DNA from: Rhodococcus jostii NBRC 16295
GTDB taxonomy: Bacteria; Actinomycetota; Actinomycetes; Mycobacteriales; Mycobacteriaceae
NCBI RefSeq assembly: GCF_001894825.1
Contig: NZ_BCWY01000017.1
Location: 1-64,000 of the forward strand
Direction of reading: 5' to 3'
DNA length: 64,000 bases
Part shown: positions 51,567 through 59,304 of the stretch, one piece after another
Position numbering within the stretch: the stretch's first letter is position 1
How the letters are laid out: each line of letters starts with the position of its first letter
The notes under the pieces: model-generated
The model's database searches: none
Told to the model about the DNA's origin: nothing
What the model saw: only the letters and a program-made list of their open reading frames with translations
Made by a program: the position numbers and the translations under genes

Positions 51567-53078
51567 TCAGTCGGGTTCGTCCGTGGACGGAGTCACCGCC
51601 CGGGCCTTGAGAGCCAGCCACAACTCCATACGGTCGTCGGCCTGATCGAGGTTCCGCCCGGTCAGCGCCGCGATCTTGTCGATCCGGTTCCGGACCGTGT
51701 TGCGGTGCACCGACAGGGCGGCGGCCGCGGGGTCCCACGCACCGTTCGCTCGCAGCCACTCCTCGAGCGTGCGCTGGAGTTCGACGCGTTCGCGGGGCTC
51801 GAGCTGGTCGAGGGGCGCCAGGACCGCGGTCGAGAAGCCGCTGAGCACGTCGGCCGAGCCGAGGCGCAGCAGCAACTGGACGGTCTCCCCTTCCTTGGCG
51901 TCGACGGCGCGGCCGAGTCGCGCACTGACGGCGACGAGCGATCGCGCCTGCATGGCAGAGACGGCCAGGGCGTCGACGGGAACCAGTGCGCCGATCCCGA
52001 TCGCGCATCCCTCCGCGACGCCCGACAGCAGTTCCGCGAGCCCGGCGAGTTCGGGGTGCGCGATCTCGATGTCCGAATTGCGCTGCCTCAGGACACAATC
52101 CGGCAGTGCGGCACCGATCCTTGCGGCCAGGTCGGCCGCCGACTCGGGAGTGGAGCGCACAACGGCGATCTGCAGCGGATCCCGGGACAGCCCGATGCCG
52201 GCGGCGATCTGGTGCGCGCGTTCCCTCCGGAGCCCCGGCCGGAGCAGCTGCGCCAGCGCCGCCGCCCGGCGCTGGCGCTCCGGTTCACCGGCCACGTGAC
52301 GGCGTTCGAGTTCGAGCGACAAGAGCGATACGAGAACGTTGGACGCGTGCCGCAGCGCGCTGTGCGCCGACCGTTCGAGCACCACGAAGGCGAGTGGGTT
52401 GTCGACGCGGACGGGGTGCAGTTCGAGTTCCCGCCGACCGGCGCCGCCGAACGCCGTCCAACCCTTCGCGCGGGTCGTGTAGCGGTCCACCTGGTCGACG
52501 GCGTCCTGCAGGAACGCCTCGTCGACGCCGTCCGAGAGCTGCACGACCCTGCCCGACGCGTCCAGCACAGCACACACCGAGCCGCTGACGGACCGCCACT
52601 TGTCGAGCAGACCGCTCAGCGGCGACGGTCCGGCCGCGACCGCGGTGAGCTGATAGCTGAGTTCGATGGCGTCCTCGAGCGCGCGTTTCTCCTCCTCGGC
52701 TATCCGGGAGAAGATCCACTTGGTGATGGCGATGAACGGCACCGAGTCGGGCGCGATGAGCAGCGGGACCCCGAAGTCACGGGCCGCCTCGACCAGCGGT
52801 TCCGGCGGCGCCTGGTACGGCAGCCCGTGCCCGAGCCCCAGACACAGGGCGGCGACCCCGCCCGCGACGCAGTCGCCCACGTAGTCGCGGCACCCGGACT
52901 CGGTCATCGGAAGCATGAGACCGACGGTCATCAGCAGCTCCCCGCCCTGCAGCCAGTCCCGCGGGCGGGTCAGTTCGGACACGTGGGCGGCGGTGATCGG
53001 GTTGCCCACTCCCGCGGACCCGGTCATCGACGTGAGCCGAAGCGTGGGAGCGGTCAGGACGTCCTGGACGGTGATCAC
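51567..53078 (-). CDS. PucR-family transcriptional regulator
   Basis: A 503-residue regulator with the N-terminal PucR domain (TVQDVLTAPTLRL, ELTRPRDWLQGGELLMTVGLML), a middle GGDEF-like region and the C-terminal PucR-type HTH_30 (LRANGAWDPAAAALSVHRNTVRNRIDKIAALTG). Such proteins control purine, pyrimidine or amine catabolism, often at a divergent permease. GTG 53078 follows AAGGAG; the open frame extends further without support. It is divergent from an NCS1 permease. Confidence 0.88.
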   Translation of the reverse strand: MITVQDVLTAPTLRLTSMTGSAGVGNPITAAHVSELTRPRDWLQGGELLMTVGLMLPMTESGCRDYVGDCVAGGVAALCLGLGHGLPYQAPPEPLVEAARDFGVPLLIAPDSVPFIAITKWIFSRIAEEEKRALEDAIELSYQLTAVAAGPSPLSGLLDKWRSVSGSVCAVLDASGRVVQLSDGVDEAFLQDAVDQVDRYTTRAKGWTAFGGAGRRELELHPVRVDNPLAFVVLERSAHSALRHASNVLVSLLSLELERRHVAGEPERQRRAAALAQLLRPGLRRERAHQIAAGIGLSRDPLQIAVVRSTPESAADLAARIGAALPDCVLRQRNSDIEIAHPELAGLAELLSGVAEGCAIGIGALVPVDALAVSAMQARSLVAVSARLGRAVDAKEGETVQLLLRLGSADVLSGFSTAVLAPLDQLEPRERVELQRTLEEWLRANGAWDPAAAALSVHRNTVRNRIDKIAALTGRNLDQADDRMELWLALKARAVTPSTDEPD

Positions 53079-53200
53079 CGGGGCACTCCTTGTACGAATA
53101 GCCCAACCGTAATAGACGAACTGTACATCTCGCCTCTGGTGCCGGGACGGCGCACTGCGCAGAGTAGTGATCAGAGCCACATCACCTTCCAGGAGTTCCA

Positions 53201-54652
53201 GTGACAGATCACTCCGGCGACACCGCCGCGACCCTCGGTGGCAGCATCGAGACCCGCTCGATCGACTACGTGCCCGAGGACGAGCGCCACGGAAAGGTCC
53301 GTGACCAGGGACCCTTCTGGTTCGTGGGGAACTTCCAGCCCTTCACCGTGGCGATCGGTTTCGTCGGCCCCGCCCTCGGCCTGTCGTTGGGCTGGACGGT
53401 CGTCGCGGGCATCCTCGGCATCTTCTTCGGAACCCTGTTCATGGCCTTCCACGCGTCGCAGGGACCGGTCCTAGGGCTCCCCCAGATGGTGCAGTCCCGC
53501 GCACAGTTCGGCTACCGCGGTGTCGTGCTCGCGCTCGTCGGGACGTTGTTCACGTACGTAGGGTTCAACGTCGTGGACGTCGTCATCATCAAGACGGGCC
53601 TGCACAGCATCTTCGGGTGGAACGCGGCCGTCATCGCCGTGGTCATCACCGCGGTCGCGACGCTGCTCGCGATCTACGGTCACGATCTGCTGCACCTGTC
53701 GTTCCGGGTGCTGTTCTGGCTGTCGTTGCCGCTGTGGGCGATCCTCACGTGGGGCGTCGTGTTCGGGCACGCCGGCGGCGACGCGGGCGCGGCGACGGGC
53801 GGGTTCACGCTGCTGGCATTCGTCGCCCAGTTCAGCGTCGCGGCGTCCTACAACATCACCTACGCGCCGTACGTGTCGGACTACTCCCGGTACCTGCCGC
53901 GCAACACGCGGACGTCCGCCATCGTGTCGGCCGTCTTCGTCGGCGCCTCCGCGTCACCGGTCTGGCTGATCCCCGTGGGCGCCTGGATGGCCACCCGGCT
54001 CGGCGCCACCGATGCGCTCGCCGGCATCCACGACGCCGGCAACTCGGTGGTCCCCTTCCTCGGCAGCGTCCTCGCGCTCGTCGCCACCCTGGTGTTGGTG
54101 GCCACGATGGGCCTCAACGCCTACAGCGGCATGCTCACCGTGATCACCGGCATCGACTCCTTCCGGAAGGTCACCCCGTCGCGCCGGATCCGGGTGGTGA
54201 CCGTCCTCGCGCTGGCCGCGGTCTGGCTGGTGCTGAGCCTGCTGTTCACCGATTCGACCACGGTCCTCAACACGACGCTGCTGATCATGCTGTACCTCCT
54301 CGTGCCGTGGACCGCCGTCAATCTCACCGACTTCTTCTTCGTGCGCCGCGGGCACTACGCCATCACCGACCTGTTCACCCCCGACGGGCTGTACGGAATG
54401 TGGTCGTGGCGGGGCATGACCGCCTTCTTCGCCGGCATCGTCGCCTCGGTGCCGTTCATGGTGCTGCCGTTCTACGTCGGACCGGTCGCCGCGGCCCTCG
54501 GTGACGTCGACGTCGCGTTCGCGGTCGGCCTCGCCGTGTCCGGAATCGTGTACTGGGTCCTCTCCCGGTCCCTCGACCTCGGCACCGAGGAGCGGTTCAT
54601 CGAAGACAGCGAAGCCGCACTGGCACTCGAGGAGACCCACGCTCATGGCTGA
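53201..54652 (+). CDS. NCS1 nucleobase/allantoin permease
   Basis: A 483-residue membrane protein with about 12 hydrophobic segments, of the purine-cytosine permease (NCS1) family. GNFQPFTVAIGFVGPALGLSL and ASYNITYAPYVSDYSRYLP mark helices 1 and 6 that bind substrate. The substrate is likely a nucleobase, allantoin, hydantoin or vitamin. GTG 53201 follows AGGAG. It overlaps the next gene by 8 nt. PucR at 51567-53078 probably regulates it. Confidence 0.88.
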   Translation: MTDHSGDTAATLGGSIETRSIDYVPEDERHGKVRDQGPFWFVGNFQPFTVAIGFVGPALGLSLGWTVVAGILGIFFGTLFMAFHASQGPVLGLPQMVQSRAQFGYRGVVLALVGTLFTYVGFNVVDVVIIKTGLHSIFGWNAAVIAVVITAVATLLAIYGHDLLHLSFRVLFWLSLPLWAILTWGVVFGHAGGDAGAATGGFTLLAFVAQFSVAASYNITYAPYVSDYSRYLPRNTRTSAIVSAVFVGASASPVWLIPVGAWMATRLGATDALAGIHDAGNSVVPFLGSVLALVATLVLVATMGLNAYSGMLTVITGIDSFRKVTPSRRIRVVTVLALAAVWLVLSLLFTDSTTVLNTTLLIMLYLLVPWTAVNLTDFFFVRRGHYAITDLFTPDGLYGMWSWRGMTAFFAGIVASVPFMVLPFYVGPVAAALGDVDVAFAVGLAVSGIVYWVLSRSLDLGTEERFIEDSEAALALEETHAHG

Positions 54653-55046
54653 CACGACGACAGCGGACGTCCAGGACGCGATCGACTCGCTGATCCGGGC
54701 GTTCGGCGAGCACGACACGACCGCCTACTTCTCCTCGTTCAGCCCGGACGCCACGTTCGTCTTCTACACCCACCCGGTGCCGCTGCCGAGTCGTGACGCC
54801 TACCAGGACCTGTGGACCCAATGGGAGGCGGACGGCTTCCGCGTCCTCGAGTGCACGTCCCGCGAGCAGAACGTCACGTTCCCGGCCCCGGATGTCGCGG
54901 TACTGACGCACCGGGTCGGCACCACGGTGCAGGACTCGACGGGAACGGTCGAGCTCGACGAACGCGAGACGATCCTGTTCCGGCGCCACGAAGGCGCGGG
55001 CTGGATCGCCGTCCACGAGCACTTGTCGCCGCAGCCGGATAGCTGA
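54645..55046 (+). CDS. NTF2-like (SnoaL/DUF4440-type) protein
   Basis: A 133-residue cone-fold protein with VQDAIDSLIRAFGEHDTTAYFSSFSPDATFVF and the C-terminal IAVHEHLS. Relatives act as accessory proteins or enzymes on small substrates; some occur next to amidase or hydantoinase genes. It overlaps the NCS1 permease by 8 nt, so it is part of that operon and probably handles the same compound. The reaction is not readable. Confidence 0.72.
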   Translation: MADTTTADVQDAIDSLIRAFGEHDTTAYFSSFSPDATFVFYTHPVPLPSRDAYQDLWTQWEADGFRVLECTSREQNVTFPAPDVAVLTHRVGTTVQDSTGTVELDERETILFRRHEGAGWIAVHEHLSPQPDS

Positions 55047-55165
55047 TCGGTAACTCGCACGACGTGTACCACGTCACATCAGGGTCCCGCCGAGTTGCGG
55101 AGTTCGAGCCCCGGCGGTGTACTGGTCAGTAACCCTGCCCGGTTCGGCGTATCGAAGGTGTACAG

Positions 55166-55318
55166 ATGACGGATCAACGGCCCGGCAAGAAGCAGTCCCC
55201 ACCGGAGAAGGCGCCTCGACCGACACCGAAGGACGCGACTCCGGACGTCTCCAAGTCCGATCTCGCGGCCGTCGTCGACGCGCTCACCGCGACGAACGAG
55301 AAGAAACTCGACTACTGA
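55166..55318 (+). CDS. Small charged protein, 50 residues
   Basis: A short frame, ATG 55166, MTDQRPGKKQSPPEKAPRPT, then DVSKSDLAAVVDALTATNEKKLDY. It is hydrophilic with a Lys/Pro-rich half and a helical half. I do not recognise a family. A GAAGG site lies upstream. The stop is 10 nt from the convergent DUF2156 gene. Confidence 0.45.
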   Translation: MTDQRPGKKQSPPEKAPRPTPKDATPDVSKSDLAAVVDALTATNEKKLDY

Positions 55319-55327
55319 CCTCGACCG

Positions 55328-56665
55328 TCAGCCTCGCTCCCGGTGTGGCACGAACTCGAACGTCAGGCACGCGAACGCCACGGGCAGCAGGTAGCGGAAC
55401 CGCAGGAGGACGTAGCGCCGGTTCCCGGTGGAATGGAATTTGCCCAGGTAGCGGTACAGCGACTCCAGCGAGATCAGCACGTCGCCGAGGTGCAGGACCC
55501 GGCGGAAGAGCCGGGCTCCTGCACCGGGCGCGTGGGGGTCGAGCAGTTCGGGAAACGCCGCGAACGACAGCGACACGTACCGCGCACCGATCTGCTCGGC
55601 GTACCGGATGACGTCGACGGTCATGCGTTCGTCGGTGCCGTTCGGTGCGTCGTCGCCGCGCCACGGAACGTCGAGGCTCAGTTCGCGCGCCGAATCCGCG
55701 GTTCCGTACCGCTGGAACGCGACCGCACGCCCGGTCGAATCGCGGGCGACGACGAGGAGAAGTCCGGGAAGCGTCCCGTCCAGCAGGTGGTCGAGGATCA
55801 TCGAGAACCCGCGGCGCTGATGTCCGGCGCGGGCGTCGTCGACGATGTCCGTCAACTCCCGACGCGCCGGTTCGTCGAGGGCCGCTTCGGGGACGATCTC
55901 GGTGGTGATCCCGGCATTGTGGGTGCGCTGCACGGCCTGCCGGAGGTTGCGAAACTTCCTGCCGTGCAGAGTGAAGCTTCCGACGTCGATCACCACGTCG
56001 CGCCCGATGGGGACCGCCCTCAACGGCTTTCGGGTGTCGCCGCCGGTTTCCCACAGCCTGCCGACTCGTTCCCCCGCGCCGAGCACCGCGACACGCCAAC
56101 CGCGTTCGGCGGCGAACTCCGAGAACTCGTCGAGGAGCGTGCCGAATTCGACGGCGTTGCCGAGGGGATCGCCGGACACGACCGCTATCCCGGACCGCGT
56201 GCGGTAGGCGATCGCCGCGGTCCCCGCCGCGTTGAAGTAGTACGACTTCGCCGAATTGAGCGCGAACGGCGACAACGGGTCTTCCGCGGTCTGCTGGATC
56301 AGCGCGAAGATGCGCGCCCAGTCTTCCGGTTGCGGCACGCTGCGCACCGGCAGCATCAGCACGGGTCCGGTGGCCACGAGGAGGACGAATCCCGGAGCCG
56401 GGTGTGCGCTCGTGTACGCGACATCGGCGGCGGCCACGAACAGCACCGCCGCCACCGAATGTGTCATCGTGATCGGCCGTCGCAGGTGCAGACCCCGGGC
56501 CACGAAGAGCATCGCGATTCCGGCCGCCACCATCCCGGGACGCACGGGCCCCGACCGTCCCGCCATCCACACGAGCACGATGCCGACCACCACGGCAGCC
56601 CCGACGAGCGCCGCCCGCGCCGCGGGGGACTCGGGCCGGTACACCCGCAGTCCGGGCACGGTCAT
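55328..56665 (-). CDS. Membrane DUF2156 protein (lysylphosphatidylglycerol-type domain)
   Basis: A 445-residue protein. The N-terminus has several hydrophobic segments (about residues 19-110); the soluble part carries the DUF2156 GNAT-like domain of LysX/MprF: SYYFNAAGTAAIAYRTRSGIAVVSGDP, KFRNLRQAVQRTHNAGI, GFSMILDHLLDG, and the C-terminal GKFHSTGNRRYVL. It transfers or uses aminoacyl groups on membrane lipids in known relatives; without the long flippase region of MprF it may act differently. The start is uncertain: ATG 56665 here, GTG 56704 possible. Confidence 0.78.
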   Translation of the reverse strand: MTVPGLRVYRPESPAARAALVGAAVVVGIVLVWMAGRSGPVRPGMVAAGIAMLFVARGLHLRRPITMTHSVAAVLFVAAADVAYTSAHPAPGFVLLVATGPVLMLPVRSVPQPEDWARIFALIQQTAEDPLSPFALNSAKSYYFNAAGTAAIAYRTRSGIAVVSGDPLGNAVEFGTLLDEFSEFAAERGWRVAVLGAGERVGRLWETGGDTRKPLRAVPIGRDVVIDVGSFTLHGRKFRNLRQAVQRTHNAGITTEIVPEAALDEPARRELTDIVDDARAGHQRRGFSMILDHLLDGTLPGLLLVVARDSTGRAVAFQRYGTADSARELSLDVPWRGDDAPNGTDERMTVDVIRYAEQIGARYVSLSFAAFPELLDPHAPGAGARLFRRVLHLGDVLISLESLYRYLGKFHSTGNRRYVLLRFRYLLPVAFACLTFEFVPHRERG

Positions 56666-56747
56666 CGGAGTCGACTTCGAATTCTGCAATGCGCACCCCT
56701 GCACCAGGTGACGACGGATCCGGTACCTCCAATCTAGCGGCTCCGCC

Positions 56748-56795
56748 GCCCGTGAGTGGTTAAGGAGTCTCTGGACTCGTTAACCACTCACGGGC
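56748..56795 (+). repeat. 48-bp palindromic repeat, copy 5
   Basis: GCCCGTGAGTGGTTAAGGAG with CTCGTTAACCACTCACGGGC; centre GAGTCTCTGGACTC (plus orientation, as copy 1). The right arm provides the TGA stop of the ferredoxin gene, so the ferredoxin's last codons lie at or inside the repeat. Confidence 0.92.
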
Positions 56796-57126
56796 GGAGC
56801 CTGGGCGGCGGCGCACCGTGCGGCAGGGACGGCCCGACTGCGGTCAGCGATCCTGCGGCACGCCCCTTCCCCCAGCCGAGCTTCTCGCGGTACCGGCCGA
56901 TGTGGTCCTCCGGGATGTTCTGCCCGTCGACGAGCGGGGTGGACTGCGGGTCGACGTAGAGGGCGTCGACGGGGCAGTACGCCTCGCACATGAAGCACGT
57001 CTGGCAGTCCGATTGCCGCGCGATCACGGGGATGCCGGAGTCGGTGCGGTCGAACACGTTGGTGGGGCACGCGTCGACGCATTTGTCGCAGCCGATGCAC
57101 GCCTCGGCGAGCAGCACCTCGATCAC
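56788..57126 (-). CDS. 2[4Fe-4S] ferredoxin, partner of flavoprotein (module 2)
   Basis: A 112-residue ferredoxin with Cys at 10/13/16/20 and 41/44/47/51, the same positions as the ferredoxin at 18117-18452. The middle block DCQTCFMCEAYCPVDALYV is almost identical between them, and the C-terminal tails differ. GTG 57126 overlaps the flavoprotein TGA (57123-57125). The C-terminus ends inside repeat copy 5. It is the electron carrier of the flavoprotein. Confidence 0.87.
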   Translation of the reverse strand: MIEVLLAEACIGCDKCVDACPTNVFDRTDSGIPVIARQSDCQTCFMCEAYCPVDALYVDPQSTPLVDGQNIPEDHIGRYREKLGWGKGRAAGSLTAVGPSLPHGAPPPRLRP

Positions 57127-58718
57127 GAGGCGGCTCGCAGCAGCCCACTGTGTGCAGCACCGGTCGAGGTCCACACGTCGTCCAGCCCGCCGGTGAGGAT
57201 GTGGTGGTGCTGCGCGGGGTCGAGGTCGGGATAGTCGGCGCGCTTGCTCATTCCGCGGGTTTCCGTGCGCGCCAGCGTCGAGTGGTACATCCACCGGCCC
57301 ACCGCCGTGATCGCGGCGGCCTGACGGGCACGGACCCGCTCGTCGCCGGAGTCGCCCCCGAGCCCCAGCGACACTGCCGTCCACAGCGACTCCAGCCCGT
57401 CGAGCGCACCCTGCACCCGCGCACCGTCCCGCAGGTAGTTCTTCTCGTACGGGACGAGTTCGGCCTGCGCGGCCGCGACGACGGCGGACGCCTCCAGCCC
57501 CGACCGCCCCGTCGGACGCAGCCCGGCCCGGCCGGCATGGCGGAGTTCGCCCGCCCACGCCCGACGTTCGGTTCGCGCGTAGCGCGCGGCCCCGGTTCCG
57601 GCCCAGCTGCCGGACGACATCGCCCACGCCGAGTTGTGGCTGCCGCCGCCGGTGAAGCCACCGCAGATGCGTTCCCGGGTTGCGGCGTCGCCTGCGGCGA
57701 ACAGCCCGGGCACCGAGGTGGCGCAGGTGTCGTCGACGATGTCGATGCCGCCGGTTCCGCGCACCGTGCCCTCGGCGAGCATGCTGACCTCGAAACGGTC
57801 GGTGAACGGGTTGATCCCGCGGCGGTCGAACTGCAGGAAGAAATTGGGCTGGCCGAGGCGCATCTGGCGCTGCACCTCGTCGTCGGCGCGGTCGATTTGT
57901 GCGAACACCGGCTCGGACAGCAGCGTTTTCGCGATCACCGACCGCCCCTTGGTGGACCCGGCACCTTCGAGAACACGTCCGTCGGCGTGGAAGAAGGTGG
58001 CGTAGCCGTAGTAGGCGGTCTTCGTGATGGTCGAGTTGGCGGGGACGATCGCGTACGCGTTGGAGAATTCCATGCCGGAGAACGTGGCGCCCACCTCGGC
58101 GGCCATCAGCGCGCCGTCACCGGTGTCGACGTTCGTGCCCAGGGCGCGGGACAGGAATGCGCAACCGCCGCTGGCGATGACGACGGCGCCCGCGGTGATC
58201 CGGTAGTCGCGGTCGTCCTGACGCTGGTAGCCCGCCGCACCGCGGACCTGACCGTCGGTGTCGACGAGCAGTTCGAGGGCCGGTGAGTGGTCGAGGATCC
58301 GGACGCCCGCCTTCTTGATCCACGCCCTCATGCGTCGCATGTATTCGGGCCCTTGGAGTCCGGTGCGGATCTGCCTGCCGGTGTCGGGATCGACGGGGAA
58401 CGGGTACCGGCCTTCCTCGGCGAGGAGGTTCATGTTCGCGTACGTCTGGTCGAGGACGCGGTCCATCCAGTGGTGGTCGGCGAGATGCCCGCCGAGCGTC
58501 TCGCGGCTGGCCTTGGCCTTCGCCCGCGCGGACGGGTCGGGGTCGACGTACCAGACGCCGGTGCCCGAAGGCGCGGTGGCGCCGCTGGTTCCGCAGTACC
58601 CCTTGTCGACGAGGACGACGTCCGCCCCGGATTGCCGTGCGCGCAGGGCGGCCCACGTTCCGGCGGGGCCGCCACCGATGACGAGGACGTCGGTGCTCAG
58701 GTCGAGAAGTTCGGTCAT
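57123..58718 (-). CDS. FAD-dependent oxidoreductase, fumarate reductase/AprA-like (module 2)
   Basis: A 531-residue flavoprotein paralogous to 18449-20032. The N-terminus is TDVLVIGGGPAGTWAALRAR, and shared blocks LVDKGYCGTSG, LQGPEYMRRMRAWI, TNVDTGDGALMAAEVGATFSGMEFSNAYA and GTVRGTGGI are plain. The start is ATG 58718 behind AGGAG. There is no membrane anchor. It works with the coupled ferredoxin at 57126; the substrate is unknown. It is separated from the PPOX/dehydrogenase unit by repeat copy 6. Confidence 0.87.
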   Translation of the reverse strand: MTELLDLSTDVLVIGGGPAGTWAALRARQSGADVVLVDKGYCGTSGATAPSGTGVWYVDPDPSARAKAKASRETLGGHLADHHWMDRVLDQTYANMNLLAEEGRYPFPVDPDTGRQIRTGLQGPEYMRRMRAWIKKAGVRILDHSPALELLVDTDGQVRGAAGYQRQDDRDYRITAGAVVIASGGCAFLSRALGTNVDTGDGALMAAEVGATFSGMEFSNAYAIVPANSTITKTAYYGYATFFHADGRVLEGAGSTKGRSVIAKTLLSEPVFAQIDRADDEVQRQMRLGQPNFFLQFDRRGINPFTDRFEVSMLAEGTVRGTGGIDIVDDTCATSVPGLFAAGDAATRERICGGFTGGGSHNSAWAMSSGSWAGTGAARYARTERRAWAGELRHAGRAGLRPTGRSGLEASAVVAAAQAELVPYEKNYLRDGARVQGALDGLESLWTAVSLGLGGDSGDERVRARQAAAITAVGRWMYHSTLARTETRGMSKRADYPDLDPAQHHHILTGGLDDVWTSTGAAHSGLLRAAS

Positions 58719-58825
58719 GAAGGGCGCTCCTGTCGATGCGGAACAACTGCCCTTCAACGCTTCCGCACTTCGGGCGTCCCCGCCATCGTCAGAATCAGCG
58801 TGAACCGAACGGAGGCGGCTCCGCC

Positions 58826-58873
58826 GCCCGTGAGTGGTTGAGGAGTCCAGAGACTCGTTAACCACGCACGGGC
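58826..58873 (-). repeat. 48-bp palindromic repeat, copy 6
   Basis: GCCCGTGAGTGGTTGAGGAG with CTCGTTAACCACGCACGGGC and centre GAGTCCAGAGACTC, so minus orientation. The minus-strand PPOX gene stops at 58875-58877, within the flanking GGCGCGTAGCGCC hairpin adjoining this repeat. Confidence 0.92.
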
Positions 58874-58874
58874 G

Positions 58875-59303
58875 CTACGCGCCTTTGCCGTAGTCGACGC
58901 TCAGCCAGTGCTCCGGCCGCATCCGGATGATGATCGCGCTGTCGTCGTACGCCTGCTCGACGAACCCGTCGACCTCCTCGGCGGGCAGGTAGCGGGCGGC
59001 GAGCCCGCGGATGTCGTCGACGGTGGGTGATTCGTCGAACTCCGCCGGACCCTCGACGCTGACGTATTTGTAGGGCGGCTGCTCGTGCTGGGCGACGAGG
59101 CTGAACCGGCCGGCTGCGCGGATCAGCCGCTCTTTGACCGAGCCGCGCCCGGTCCAGACGTACACGTCGCCGCCGGGTTCGTAGCCGTACCAGATGGGCA
59201 CGGCGAGCGGGGCCCGTCCGTCGCGGTCGACGGCGATCACCCCCACGTGTACGTCGGCGAGGAACTTCTCGCGCTGTTCAGGGGTCATCGACAACTGCGA
59301 CAT
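58875..59303 (-). CDS. PPOX-fold flavin/F420-dependent protein
   Basis: A 142-residue split-barrel protein of the pyridoxamine-phosphate-oxidase-like superfamily, resembling actinobacterial F420- or FMN-dependent reductases. Visible features are DVHVGVIAVDRDGRAPLAVPIWYGY, VYVWTGRGSVKERLIRAAGRFSLV and the C-terminal IIRMRPEHW. It follows the fused dehydrogenase by 1 nt on the minus strand, so they are an operon; it could reduce an acceptor or a cofactor for it. The cofactor cannot be assigned by eye. Confidence 0.82.
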   Translation of the reverse strand: MSQLSMTPEQREKFLADVHVGVIAVDRDGRAPLAVPIWYGYEPGGDVYVWTGRGSVKERLIRAAGRFSLVAQHEQPPYKYVSVEGPAEFDESPTVDDIRGLAARYLPAEEVDGFVEQAYDDSAIIIRMRPEHWLSVDYGKGA

Positions 59304-59304
59304 G

